A DNA stretch of 23,016 bases from an uncultured Paracoccaceae bacterium. Its GTDB lineage: Bacteria; Pseudomonadota; Alphaproteobacteria; Rhodobacterales; Rhodobacteraceae. Under the pieces are notes generated by a model. It was not told where the DNA came from. It was given only the letters and a program-made list of their open reading frames with translations, and made no database searches. The position numbers and the translations under genes are program-made. Within the stretch, counting starts at the first letter, position 1. The number at the start of each line of letters is the position of its first letter. This document shows, in pieces, positions 1-8,007 of the stretch. The stretch lies in assembly GCA_938038825.1 (NCBI GenBank), contig CALHST010000078.1, forward strand, positions 1 through 23,016, read 5' to 3'.

Positions 1-30
1 GTTTTAACGGCTGTTCCCGAGTGCAAATGA
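1..30 (+). CDS. 3' end of an upstream gene (partial)
   Basis: Frame 1 is open from the window edge and reads VLTAVPECK followed by a TGA stop at 28-30. That TGA overlaps the ATG of the next gene (27-29) in an ATGA arrangement, which is typical of translationally coupled genes in one operon. Nine residues are too few to name the product. The alternative is that this frame is open by chance and the enolase-superfamily gene is the first of its unit. Confidence 0.45.
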   Translation, partial: VLTAVPECK

Positions 31-1118
31 GCAAGATCGCGTCAGTCAAGGCGCGGTTATTTGCCGTGCCATTGGACGAGGTTTTGGTGGATGCCAAACA
101 TGGGGACCATTCCCATTTTCACCTGATCACCGCCACCATCACGCTGGAAGATGGCACCACTGGCACAGGGTACACATATAACGGCGGGCGTGGTGGGCAG
201 TCTACGGCTGCAATGATCACACATGATCTTGCGCCGTTTTTGGTCGGACAGGATGCCACAGATGTTGAGGCCCTGTATGATGCGATGCAATGGCATATGC
301 ATTATGTGGGGCGCGGCGGCATCCTGAGCTTTGCGATATCTGCCATTGATATCGCCTTATGGGACATCCGCGGAAAAACAACGGGCCAATCTTTGGCAAC
401 TATGTCCGGTGGGGCTGGGGATCGCTGCAATGCCTATGGTGGGGGCATCGACTTGGCCTTTGACCTGCCACGGCTTTTGCAGAATATCCAAGGTTATCTT
501 GATCAAGGGCTGCGCGCAGTCAAAATCAAAGTGGGCCAGCCCACGGAAGCCAAAGATATCGAACGTATCCGCGCGGTGCGGGCCCATATCGGGTCTGATG
601 CACCCTTTGCAATTGATGCGAATTATTCGATGTCACGGGATCAGGCGATTTCGTTGGCGAAGGCCGTCAAGGATCAGGATCTGATGTGGTTCGAAGAACC
701 CATCATCCCCGATGATTACCCCGGTTACAAAGTGGTCGGCGATGCGTCAGGTGTGGCCATGGCCCAAGGTGAAAACCTGCATACGATTCATGAATTCGAA
801 ATGGCGCTGGAACAGGGCGCGTTGCGCTTTATTCAACCGGATGCATCAAATTGCGGGGGCATTACGGGTTGGTTGCAGGCCGCGCATTTGGGACGTCAAC
901 ATGGTGTCACTGTCTGCAGCCATGGTATGCAGGAATTGCATGTGTCTTTGCTGGCTGGTTTTGGCGGGGATGGGTGGCTTGAGGTTCATTCCTTCCCCAT
1001 TGATCGCTACACCCATCGCCCCTTGGTTATCCAAGACGGCAAGGCGGTTGCCCCGTCGGTTCCGGGTACGGGGGTCACGTTTGATTGGGATCGTTTGACG
1101 CCATTCGAGCTGCACTAA
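27..1118 (+). CDS. Mandelate racemase/muconate lactonizing enzyme family protein (enolase superfamily)
   Basis: 363-residue acid-sugar dehydratase or racemase type enzyme, expected to be cytoplasmic and Mg-dependent, abstracting the proton alpha to a carboxylate. An N-terminal capping domain (about 1-125) precedes a TIM-barrel domain. The visible active site is K166-x-K168 (VKIKVG), metal ligands D198 (IDAN), E224 (FEEP) and E250 (GEN), and a D272/H299 dyad (QPDASN, CSHG). Their spacing closely follows mandelate racemase (K164/K166, D195, E221, E247, D270/H297), so this is the mandelate racemase subgroup rather than muconate cycloisomerase. I chose the ATG at 27 because it overlaps the upstream stop and gives a normal N-terminus; a GTG at 21 is in frame. 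The substrate cannot be read from the sequence. The ATGA overlap suggests a catabolic operon lying mostly to the left of the window. Confidence 0.9.
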   Translation: MSKIASVKARLFAVPLDEVLVDAKHGDHSHFHLITATITLEDGTTGTGYTYNGGRGGQSTAAMITHDLAPFLVGQDATDVEALYDAMQWHMHYVGRGGILSFAISAIDIALWDIRGKTTGQSLATMSGGAGDRCNAYGGGIDLAFDLPRLLQNIQGYLDQGLRAVKIKVGQPTEAKDIERIRAVRAHIGSDAPFAIDANYSMSRDQAISLAKAVKDQDLMWFEEPIIPDDYPGYKVVGDASGVAMAQGENLHTIHEFEMALEQGALRFIQPDASNCGGITGWLQAAHLGRQHGVTVCSHGMQELHVSLLAGFGGDGWLEVHSFPIDRYTHRPLVIQDGKAVAPSVPGTGVTFDWDRLTPFELH

Positions 1119-1243
1119 GCGTTGCCGTCTGCACGCGGGGCTGTGCAAAGTGCCGGTTTTTGATCACAATCGAACAGATGGTTCTTGAAAAATTAGGAAA
1201 CAAGGGAAAAGTATCTTGGAACGTGCTCAAAAGGAGACTGACC

Positions 1244-2125
1244 ATGCTGCCTTCCATTGAAATGTCCGTGCGCCCGGTTGTCACTGCGTTCTTTGACGCG
1301 CATTCCAACACGATTTCATATGTGGTCAAAGACCCCGAATCCTCTTCTTGTGCCATCATTGATGCGGTGATGGAGTTTGACTTTGCGGCAGGGCGTCTGA
1401 CACATGATAGCGCAGATCAGATGATCGCGTTTATCCGGGCAGAGAACCTGACACTGGAATGGATCATTGAAACGCATGTGCATGCGGATCATTTGTCGGG
1501 GGCGCCTTATATCCAGCAGATCCTTGGTGGGAAAATTGGCATTGGCGAACACATCGTCACGGTCCAAGACACGTTCGGCAAGATTTTCAACGAAGGCACG
1601 GAATTTCAACGCGACGGGTCTCAGTTCGACAAGTTGTTCACAGATCTAGATACCTATGATGTCGGCACAATGACCTGCCATGTCCTGCACACCCCGGGCC
1701 ACACACCCGCGTGCAATGTGCATGTGGTTGGCGATGCGGCATTCGCCGGGGATACGTTGTTCATGCCCGACGGAGGCTCTGCTCGGGCGGACTTCCCTGG
1801 CGGAGATGCAGGCGCGCTTTATGACAGCATCACACGGGTTCTTAGCTTGCCGGATGATATGCGATTGTTTGTGTGCCACGATTATGGTCCCGGCGGGCGT
1901 GATATCGCATGGGAGACGACAATTGGCGAAGAACGCGCCAAGAATATCCATGTTGGCGGGGGCACGGATCGCGCAGCCTTTGTGAAGATGCGTGAGGAAC
2001 GGGACGCAACGCTTGCGGTGCCCAAATTGATCATTCCGTCATTGCAAGTGAACATGCGCGGGGGCGAAGTGCCAACAGATCCTGCCGGTAATATGGCGTT
2101 GAAGATTCCTGTCAATAAACTCTGA
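1244..2125 (+). CDS. Blh/ETHE1-like persulfide dioxygenase (metallo-beta-lactamase fold)
   Basis: 293 residues. The metal-binding motif HVHADH (H78, H80, D82, H83) is followed by H153 (HTPGH), D170 (AGDTLF) and H212 (VCHDYGPGG), the usual set for this fold. The region GGSARADFPGGDA and the C-terminal block (PSLQVNMRGG...LKIPVN) match the Blh (beta-lactamase-hydrolase-like) branch close to ETHE1. That branch uses one Fe(II) to oxidise glutathione persulfide to sulfite. The frame is open farther upstream, but the ATG at 1244 has an AAGGAG Shine-Dalgarno 7-8 bases before it, and earlier starts would sit inside the preceding gene. The usual Blh neighbours (BigR repressor, rhodanese, sulfite exporter) are absent here. 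Assignment to the sulfur branch is by family resemblance; another MBL hydrolase cannot be excluded. Confidence 0.85.
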   Translation: MLPSIEMSVRPVVTAFFDAHSNTISYVVKDPESSSCAIIDAVMEFDFAAGRLTHDSADQMIAFIRAENLTLEWIIETHVHADHLSGAPYIQQILGGKIGIGEHIVTVQDTFGKIFNEGTEFQRDGSQFDKLFTDLDTYDVGTMTCHVLHTPGHTPACNVHVVGDAAFAGDTLFMPDGGSARADFPGGDAGALYDSITRVLSLPDDMRLFVCHDYGPGGRDIAWETTIGEERAKNIHVGGGTDRAAFVKMREERDATLAVPKLIIPSLQVNMRGGEVPTDPAGNMALKIPVNKL

Positions 2126-2314
2126 TTTTCCAGGGCGGTTTTTGCGGGTTACAAGGCGGCGGATAGGTTTTTTCGACGGTTAATATTTTGTTTTAAAACA
2201 ACTTTGTTGACCTTTCAGCGATTAACGCGATTGCAATTAATTGTGGGCAATGTGCGCCTGAATTCAAACTTTGCCGGACAAAGGTGGCTGGCACTTGGAC
2301 CGAACAGGCACATT
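2126..2314 (+). promoter_or_regulatory. Intergenic region upstream of the chemoreceptor gene
   Basis: This 189-bp stretch is much more AT-rich than its flanks between about 2170 and 2275. It contains a TTGACC (2207-2212) that could be a -35 element, but no convincing -10 box lies 16-18 bases downstream. TTAA half sites at 2180, 2193, 2222 and 2237 are spaced wrongly for CtrA. A promoter for the chemoreceptor gene probably lies here, but I cannot place it. Confidence 0.35.
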
Positions 2315-4486
2315 ATGAACTTTTGGAACCGCTCTTCGAAACCATCGCAACACGCTCAAGACCTCACCGGATTGATGGCTGCATTGGATAGAATTCAAGC
2401 CGTGATTTGGTTTGATTTGGATGGCAAAATTCTGGATGCAAATCAGAATTTTCTGAATACGGTTGGGTACGAGCTTTCGGAAATCGTCGGGCAGCACCAC
2501 AGTATCTTTGTTCCCAAAGACCAAGTTCATTCTGCTGAATACAAGCAGTTCTGGGCGAAACTTTCCCGAGGTGAGACGCATTCAGGGAAATTCGAAAGGA
2601 TGTCAAAGACGGGCGACACGATCTGGATCGAAGCGTCTTACAATCCGGTTCTGGACGAAGACGGTAATCCTGTAAAAGTCGCCAAATTCGCCATTGATAT
2701 TACAGAAACACGCAAGAAAGCCGTGGATGCGGAGGGGCAAATCGATGCAATTTCGCGGTCACAAGCTGTGATTGAATTTAGCTTGGACGGGAAAATTTTG
2801 ACCGCCAACGACAATTTTTTGAATGTCCTTGGATACAAACTTTCCGAAGTCAAAGGACAGTATCATAGAATGTTCGTAACGCCCGAGGAGGCTGTGGGGC
2901 AAGAGTATCAGGATTTTTGGCGCTCGCTTGCGAAGGGGCAATTTCATGCAGGCGAATACATGCGCATTGCCAAAGACGGGTCCGAAGTGTGGATACAAGC
3001 AAGTTACAATCCCATTTTTGATCTGTCCGGACGCCCTGTTAAGGTCGTAAAATTCGCATCGGATGTGACCGAACAAAAAGTGTCAGCTGCAGATGCAAGC
3101 GGCCAACTTTTGGCGATCTCAAAAGCTCAGGCTGTCATCGAATTCGATCTAAAGGGTTATGTCCTGCAAGCAAACGATAACTTCCTTGCTGCGATGGGGT
3201 ATTCTCGAGACGAAGTTGTGGGCAAGCATCACAGTATGTTTTTGAAAGCAGAAGATGCGAGCAGCAAAGAATATCAGCTTTTTTGGGATGGTCTCGCCAA
3301 AGGGGAATTCTATTCAGATGAGTTTCGCCGTGTTGGCAAGAATGGCAAAGATGTTTGGATTCAGGCGACATATAATCCGATCTTAGGTCCAAACGGAAAG
3401 CCTTATAAGGTCGTCAAGTATGCTGTTGATTTCACGCAAAGAAAAGCGGCGCTGCAAGCCCTTGTTGATGGATTGTCCGCGCTTTGTGCGGGTGATTTGT
3501 CTTATCGTTTACCGGATATTGCCGAAGGCGACTTCCGTTCCATTTACGACTCTTTCAACACGACCATGGTGCGCCTTGAAGAACTGGTGAAGGGGATATT
3601 GCAAACAGCCGTTTCCATTGCAGGCGAAACGGAGTGTATCGCAGGGATCGCCAGCGATCTGGCCACGCGAAGTGAACGGCAAGCCTCGTCGGTCGAAGAA
3701 ACCTCGGCCGCGATTGAGGAGATTTCCTCGACAATCAAAAGCACTGCACGAAATGCCGAAGCTGCAACTGAAGCCGCGAAAAACGCATCTCGCAATGCGC
3801 AATCTGGAAATGGCATTGTCACGGAAGCCATTGCCGCGATGCAACGGATTGAAGACAGCGCCGGAAAAATTGGCCAAGTCGTAGAAGTTATTGACGGAAT
3901 CGCGTTTCAAACTAACCTTCTGGCGTTGAATGCTGGGGTCGAAGCCGCGCGTGCCGGAGAAGCGGGGAGCGGTTTTGCCGTTGTGGCGTCCGAGGTCCGC
4001 GCACTCGCCCAGAAAGCCGCTGAATCTGCGCGTCAGATCAATGAATTGATCCAGGCCAGTAATGAAGAGGTCACACAAGGGTCAATTCTTGTGGGCAACA
4101 GTGGTAGTGCGCTCGAAAAAATTGAAAGCGGTGTCGATGACGTTGTGGTCAATATTAACGACATTCAACGGGCCAGCCAGGAACAAGCTTTGGGCATCAC
4201 CGAGGTTACAAATTCCGTAGTGGAAATCGACGGCGCAATTCAAAGAACAGCGGCCTTGGCAGAAGAAAGTTCAGCGGCTGCGTCACTCTTGGCGGATCGG
4301 GCCTCGAAACTGCGCGAGTTGGTGCGCTATTTCAATGTTCGAGAAGACGTGAGTTCTGTTGAAGCAACGCCGCCATCGTACAACAATCAGCCAAGCACGC
4401 CCCAAACGGCTGCCGTCAGTTTCGGCAACACAGCATTGGCAGAAGATGAGTCCTTGTATGACGAGAGCGGTTGGGAAGACTTCTGA
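2315..4486 (+). CDS. Soluble methyl-accepting chemotaxis protein with three PAS domains
   Basis: 723-residue chemoreceptor with no transmembrane segment or signal peptide, so a cytoplasmic sensor. Three PAS units start near residues 29, 151 and 273; each has the pattern AVI-F-L-G...AN-NFL...GY and a closing YNP-----G-P-KV-KFA block. A HAMP-like linker (about 380-430) and a long coiled-coil signalling domain (about 430-670) follow, with the hairpin tip IAFQTNLLALNAGVEAARAG around 529-548 that contacts CheA and CheW. The last residues GWEDF resemble the NWETF-type CheR/CheB-docking pentapeptide, so this receptor probably recruits the adaptation enzymes. I chose the ATG at 2315; an in-frame TTG at 2204 would add 37 residues in non-coding-looking DNA. 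The Shine-Dalgarno is weak. No che genes are nearby. The ligand is unknown; such PAS domains often bind haem or flavin. Confidence 0.92.
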   Translation: MNFWNRSSKPSQHAQDLTGLMAALDRIQAVIWFDLDGKILDANQNFLNTVGYELSEIVGQHHSIFVPKDQVHSAEYKQFWAKLSRGETHSGKFERMSKTGDTIWIEASYNPVLDEDGNPVKVAKFAIDITETRKKAVDAEGQIDAISRSQAVIEFSLDGKILTANDNFLNVLGYKLSEVKGQYHRMFVTPEEAVGQEYQDFWRSLAKGQFHAGEYMRIAKDGSEVWIQASYNPIFDLSGRPVKVVKFASDVTEQKVSAADASGQLLAISKAQAVIEFDLKGYVLQANDNFLAAMGYSRDEVVGKHHSMFLKAEDASSKEYQLFWDGLAKGEFYSDEFRRVGKNGKDVWIQATYNPILGPNGKPYKVVKYAVDFTQRKAALQALVDGLSALCAGDLSYRLPDIAEGDFRSIYDSFNTTMVRLEELVKGILQTAVSIAGETECIAGIASDLATRSERQASSVEETSAAIEEISSTIKSTARNAEAATEAAKNASRNAQSGNGIVTEAIAAMQRIEDSAGKIGQVVEVIDGIAFQTNLLALNAGVEAARAGEAGSGFAVVASEVRALAQKAAESARQINELIQASNEEVTQGSILVGNSGSALEKIESGVDDVVVNINDIQRASQEQALGITEVTNSVVEIDGAIQRTAALAEESSAAASLLADRASKLRELVRYFNVREDVSSVEATPPSYNNQPSTPQTAAVSFGNTALAEDESLYDESGWEDF
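2399..3496 (+). repeat. Three tandem 366-bp PAS-coding units
   Basis: The sequence AVI(W/E)F starts at residues 29, 151 and 273 of the chemoreceptor, an exact 122-residue (366-bp) period with no length change between units. Each unit ends in a linker containing GQ---IS--Q before the next begins. The third unit drops into the HAMP-like region. Nucleotide similarity is visible but degraded, consistent with old tandem duplication of one PAS-plus-linker module. Confidence 0.85.
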
Positions 4487-4496
4487 TCGTCAAGGC

Positions 4497-5387
4497 TTAT
4501 GGTCGGTGCGCATTGCGCACGATGTCCGCCACGAGATTTAGTTGCGCCGCCATAGGGCTCGCCTTGCGCCAGATCATTCCAATCCGACGTGCGGGTTCCG
4601 GGGGGGCAAATCGCGCAATTGATACGTTGGCGGCTCCCGTCTCGACGGGAAGTGCCATTTCCGGCACCAAAGTGACCCCGATCCCGGCACCCACCATTTG
4701 AACCAACGTCGCCAGCGAAGATCCTTCAAGCATTTCGTATGGCAATGCTGTTTGCAGATTACAAAATGCAAGGGCTTGATCGCGAAAACAATGGCCCTCT
4801 TCCAAAAGCAGCAACCGCATATCGCGCAAGGTTTCCGGACTGGGGATAGGCAGATCCGTGTCCTCTGCCGGGCGAACAAGCACGAAATTTTCCGCGAACA
4901 AATCGACTTCTTCGAATTGCGCTTCTGAAATCGGCAGCGCCACGATCGCGGCATCCAGACGCCCCTCGACCAATTCAGTAATCAGATTTTGCGTCTGCGT
5001 TTCGCGCAAGTATAGTTCCAGGTCTGGATAATCCTGCTGTAAGGTCGCAATAACCTGCGGCAACAAATACGGGGCCACAGTGGGTATGGCCCCAAGTCTC
5101 AAATGCCCATTCAGTGTTCCTTGGGCTGCACGCGCCAAATCTTCCAATTCATCCAAACTGCGTAAGATATCGCGAACGCGCACAGCAAAGCTTTCACCCA
5201 ATCCTGTCAATCGGATTTGGCGGGGACCGCGTTCGAACAAGGCCGATCCCAACGTCGCTTCCAATTCCTTGATCTGCATAGACAAAGCGGGCTGGGAGAT
5301 GGAACTCGCTTCGGCGGCGCGCCCAAAGTGGCGGTGTCGCGCCAAAGCTTCGAAGTATCTTAGCTGTCGGAAGGTCAGATTTTGCAT
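4497..5387 (-). CDS. oxyR: OxyR, hydrogen peroxide-sensing LysR-type regulator
   Basis: 296-residue LysR-family regulator with an N-terminal winged helix-turn-helix (about 1-65, FGRAAEASSISQPALSMQIKELE) and a C-terminal sensing domain. The redox pair is present as C200 and C209 in GHCFRDQALAFC, matching E. coli OxyR C199/C208 with the same nine-residue spacing. Peroxide should form the C200-C209 disulfide and switch the tetramer to the activating form. It is divergent from katG, its classical target. The ATG at 5387 aligns with the usual OxyR N-terminus, has no Shine-Dalgarno, and lies eight bases after a TATAAG box, so the message may be leaderless. It ends 10 bp from the convergent chemoreceptor gene, with no terminator visible between them. 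Confidence 0.93.
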   Translation of the reverse strand: MQNLTFRQLRYFEALARHRHFGRAAEASSISQPALSMQIKELEATLGSALFERGPRQIRLTGLGESFAVRVRDILRSLDELEDLARAAQGTLNGHLRLGAIPTVAPYLLPQVIATLQQDYPDLELYLRETQTQNLITELVEGRLDAAIVALPISEAQFEEVDLFAENFVLVRPAEDTDLPIPSPETLRDMRLLLLEEGHCFRDQALAFCNLQTALPYEMLEGSSLATLVQMVGAGIGVTLVPEMALPVETGAANVSIARFAPPEPARRIGMIWRKASPMAAQLNLVADIVRNAHRP

Positions 5388-5395
5388 AAGCTGAA

Positions 5396-5401
5396 CTTAT
5401 A
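5396..5401 (-). promoter_or_regulatory. Putative -10 box of oxyR
   Basis: Read on the minus strand this is TATAAG, five of six matches to the sigma-70 -10 consensus. Eight bases separate it from the oxyR ATG, so a start site at the usual distance would fall on or next to the A of ATG. The -35 region is poor (TTGATT is only 14 bases upstream), which would fit an activator- or repressor-modulated promoter. It overlaps the OxyR-like half site. Confidence 0.4.
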
Positions 5402-5413
5402 GAGGCGATCAAT
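5399..5413. promoter_or_regulatory. OxyR-like operator half site
   Basis: ATAG-N7-CAAT lies in the oxyR-katG gap, one mismatch from the ATAG-N7-CTAT element of E. coli OxyR sites. The second element expected after seven bases is not recognisable. Its position over the oxyR -10 box and upstream of katG fits autorepression of oxyR and activation of katG. Motif matches of this size occur by chance, so the location is the stronger argument. Confidence 0.4.
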
Positions 5414-5443
5414 AAAATCAACTTAAACTAATGGAAGGAGATT

Positions 5444-5467
5444 GGTAGAACACGGCTAAGTTCTACC
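5444..5467 (+). repeat. Perfect 8-bp inverted repeat in the katG leader
   Basis: GGTAGAAC and GTTCTACC are separated by eight bases (ACGGCTAA), a perfect dyad ending 70 bp before the katG start. It could be a protein-binding operator or, if transcribed, a hairpin in the katG leader. A weak promoter match (TTAAAC at 5423, 17-base spacer, TAGAAC at 5446) would place the -10 box inside the left arm. Confidence 0.5.
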
Positions 5468-5537
5468 GTGGATTCGCATGCGACTTCGCAAGAACACAGG
5501 CACTTGAACCAAAACACTCTAGTCAAGGAGAGACAAC

Positions 5538-7730
5538 ATGGACGGATCGCCAGTAGGCAAATGCCCGATAATGGGCGGGGCGCACAACCACAAGGGCGTC
5601 GGCACAACGGCAAATCAGCATTGGTGGCCCAACCAGCTGAACCTCAAAATGTTGCACCAAAATTCGAACATGACGGACCCTATGGATCCGGATTTCGATT
5701 ACGCAGAAGCGTTCAAGGCATTGGATTTGGATGCGGTCAAAGCGGACCTTTACGCATTGATGAAAGACAGCCAGGATTGGTGGCCCGCGGATTATGGGCA
5801 TTATGGTCCGTTGTTTGTCCGCATGACTTGGCACGCAGCGGGGACCTACCGCACGCAAGATGGTCGCGGTGGCGGTGGAACAGGGGCACAACGCTTTGCC
5901 CCTTTGAATTCTTGGCCTGACAATGGCAATTTGGACAAAGCGCGCCGGTTACTATGGCCGATCAAACAGAAATACGGCAAGGCGATCAGCTGGGCGGATC
6001 TGTTGATCTTAGCCGGTAACGCAGCAATCGAAGACATGGGGCTGCCGACATTTGGGTATGGCGGCGGTCGCGAGGACATCTGGGAACCCGAAGAGGACAT
6101 CTATTGGGGGCCTGAAACCGAATGGTTAGCGACGTCCGACACAGAGAACAGCCGCTATTCCGGCGACCGGGATCTGGAAAACCCGCTGGGTGCGGTTCAA
6201 ATGGGTCTGATTTATGTGAACCCTGAAGGCCCCGACGGAAACCCTGATCCATTGGCATCAGCGCGCGATGTACGGGAAACCTTTGCCCGCATGGCGATGA
6301 ACGACGAAGAAACTGTTGCGCTGGTTGCCGGTGGTCACACATTTGGCAAAATGCACGGCGCGGGGGATGCCGCACGTGTTGGGCCCGAACCTGAAGGCGC
6401 ACCAATTGAGGCAATGGGCCTTGGCTGGTTGTCCACGCACGCATCTGGCAAGGGCGCGGATGCCATCACATCAGGTCTCGAAGGCGCATGGACGTCCAAC
6501 CCGATTAAGTGGGACATGGGCTATTTCGATGTGCTTTTCGGCTATGAGTGGGAACTGACAAAGTCTCCTGCCGGGGCAAATATGTGGGCTCCCAAAGATC
6601 TGGCAGATGAAGATCACGCACCGGATGCGGGTGACGCGTCTAAAAAGGTGTCGATCTTCATGAATACGGCCGATATGGCGATGCGCGAAGATCCGATTTA
6701 CGAAAAAATCTCGCGTCGGTTCCACGCAAATCCCGAAGAGTTTGCGGATGCGTTCAAGCGCGCATGGTTCAAACTTTTGCACCGCGATATGGGGCCAAAA
6801 GTTCGCTATTTGGGTAAGGACGTGCCCGAGGAAGACTTGATCTGGCAGGACCCAATCCCTGCAGGGCAAGCTTTGACGGACGCACAAGTTGCAGAGCTGA
6901 AAGGCAAAATCCTGGCTTCTGGCCTGAGCACATCTGAGCTTGTCAAAGCAGCATGGGCGTCGGCGTCTACCTTCCGTGGCAGTGACAAACGTGGCGGCGC
7001 AAATGGTGCGCGTGTGCGTCTGGCACCTCAAAAAGGCTGGGCTGTGAATGATGCGGATGAGCTGTCAAAGGTGGTCAGCACGCTGGAAGGCATCCAATCC
7101 GCGTTTGACGGCACGGTGTCCTTGGCAGACCTGATCGTACTGGGCGGCACGGTTGCTGTTGAAGAGGCTGCAAAAGCAGGCGGTCACCCGGTGAACGTTG
7201 CGTTTTCCTCGGGTCGTGGTGACGCAACGGATGCGCAAACGGATGCAGAGAGCTTTGCGCCATTGGAACCTACTGCGGACGGTTTCCGGAACTATCTGGG
7301 CAAAGGCCATTTGCGGGAGCCCGCCGAATTGCTGGTGGACCGCGCGCAATTGCTGACATTGACGGCTCCTGAGATGACAGTCTTGGTGGCGGGCCTTCGG
7401 GTTCTGGGCGCGAATGCCGGCGGATCGACACATGGTGTGTTCACCGACAAGGTCGGGACGCTCAGCACAGACTTCTTCAAAACGCTGATGGACATGGACA
7501 TCGCGTGGTCCGCAAAAGACGGCGCCAAAGACACGTATGAAGGCAAAAGCCGCTCAACGGGTGACGTCAAATGGACAGGGACGTCTGTTGATCTGGTGTT
7601 TGGTTCCAATTCGCAGCTACGCTCGCTTGCAGAAGTGTACGCATCTGACGATGGCGGCGCCAAATTTGCGGCTGACTTCGCAGCCGCGTGGAGCAAGGTA
7701 ATGGATCTGGATCGTTTTGATCTGGTCTGA
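5538..7730 (+). CDS. katG: Catalase-peroxidase KatG
   Basis: 730-residue haem enzyme that dismutates hydrogen peroxide and has peroxidase activity; the length is normal for the family. The distal site is R95, W98 and H99 (VRMTWHAAGTYR) and the proximal haem ligand is H267 (GGHTFGKMHG). W98, Y226 (IYVNPEGPDG) and M252 correspond to the Trp-Tyr-Met crosslink needed for catalase activity; the Y-M and M-H spacings (26 and 15) equal those of mycobacterial KatG. The C-terminal half is the usual haem-free duplicate domain (about 420-730). The ATG at 5538 follows AAGGAGA by seven bases. It is expected to be activated by the divergent OxyR, and a strong terminator follows. No signal peptide is seen, so it should be cytoplasmic. 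Confidence 0.98.
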   Translation: MDGSPVGKCPIMGGAHNHKGVGTTANQHWWPNQLNLKMLHQNSNMTDPMDPDFDYAEAFKALDLDAVKADLYALMKDSQDWWPADYGHYGPLFVRMTWHAAGTYRTQDGRGGGGTGAQRFAPLNSWPDNGNLDKARRLLWPIKQKYGKAISWADLLILAGNAAIEDMGLPTFGYGGGREDIWEPEEDIYWGPETEWLATSDTENSRYSGDRDLENPLGAVQMGLIYVNPEGPDGNPDPLASARDVRETFARMAMNDEETVALVAGGHTFGKMHGAGDAARVGPEPEGAPIEAMGLGWLSTHASGKGADAITSGLEGAWTSNPIKWDMGYFDVLFGYEWELTKSPAGANMWAPKDLADEDHAPDAGDASKKVSIFMNTADMAMREDPIYEKISRRFHANPEEFADAFKRAWFKLLHRDMGPKVRYLGKDVPEEDLIWQDPIPAGQALTDAQVAELKGKILASGLSTSELVKAAWASASTFRGSDKRGGANGARVRLAPQKGWAVNDADELSKVVSTLEGIQSAFDGTVSLADLIVLGGTVAVEEAAKAGGHPVNVAFSSGRGDATDAQTDAESFAPLEPTADGFRNYLGKGHLREPAELLVDRAQLLTLTAPEMTVLVAGLRVLGANAGGSTHGVFTDKVGTLSTDFFKTLMDMDIAWSAKDGAKDTYEGKSRSTGDVKWTGTSVDLVFGSNSQLRSLAEVYASDDGGAKFAADFAAAWSKVMDLDRFDLV

Positions 7731-7751
7731 TTTCAGCCAAAACTGAGCAGG

Positions 7752-7785
7752 AAAGCGCGATTTCATTTCGAGGTCGCGCTTTTTT
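7752..7785 (+). terminator. Rho-independent terminator of katG
   Basis: A perfect 9-bp stem (AAAGCGCGA at 7752-7760 with TCGCGCTTT at 7774-7782) encloses a 13-base loop and runs into a six-T tract. It starts 21 bp after the katG stop and should end the katG transcript. Confidence 0.88.
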
Positions 7786-8007
7786 GTGGCCAATGTTTAT
7801 TCGGACGTGACTGCACAATTGAATTGCAAACAGATGGCGCATTTCAATTGTACGAACGCGATGTATTTTCCCGCATAAATTGCAATTGACAGGGTTGCAC
7901 AGTCTTTGTGCCCCTGTGACCGCGACCCGCGCTTCTCTTTTAAGTTGACACTGTGGAAATCGGTTGTTGAAGTATCAATTATGGCGTCCAGCCGGGGAGA
8001 TAATTTA
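7786..8007 (+). promoter_or_regulatory. AT-rich intergenic region before the DUF2461 gene
   Basis: This 222-bp stretch between the katG terminator and the next start holds three copies of CAATTG (7816, 7845, 7883), the last inside the palindrome AATTGCAATT (7878-7887). TTGACA hexamers occur at about 7885 and 7943, but neither has a good -10 box at 16-18 bases. A promoter for the DUF2461 gene is likely here. No ORF or RNA gene is convincing. Confidence 0.4.

Noticed and set aside
2180..2240. TTAA half sites resembling CtrA boxes before the chemoreceptor gene
   Set aside because: The spacings are 9 and 11 bases rather than the 7 of TTAA-N7-TTAA; the region is simply AT-rich.
2288..2303. TGGCAC-containing sequence resembling a sigma-54 promoter
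   Set aside because: The required GC element at the -12 position is missing at the correct distance.
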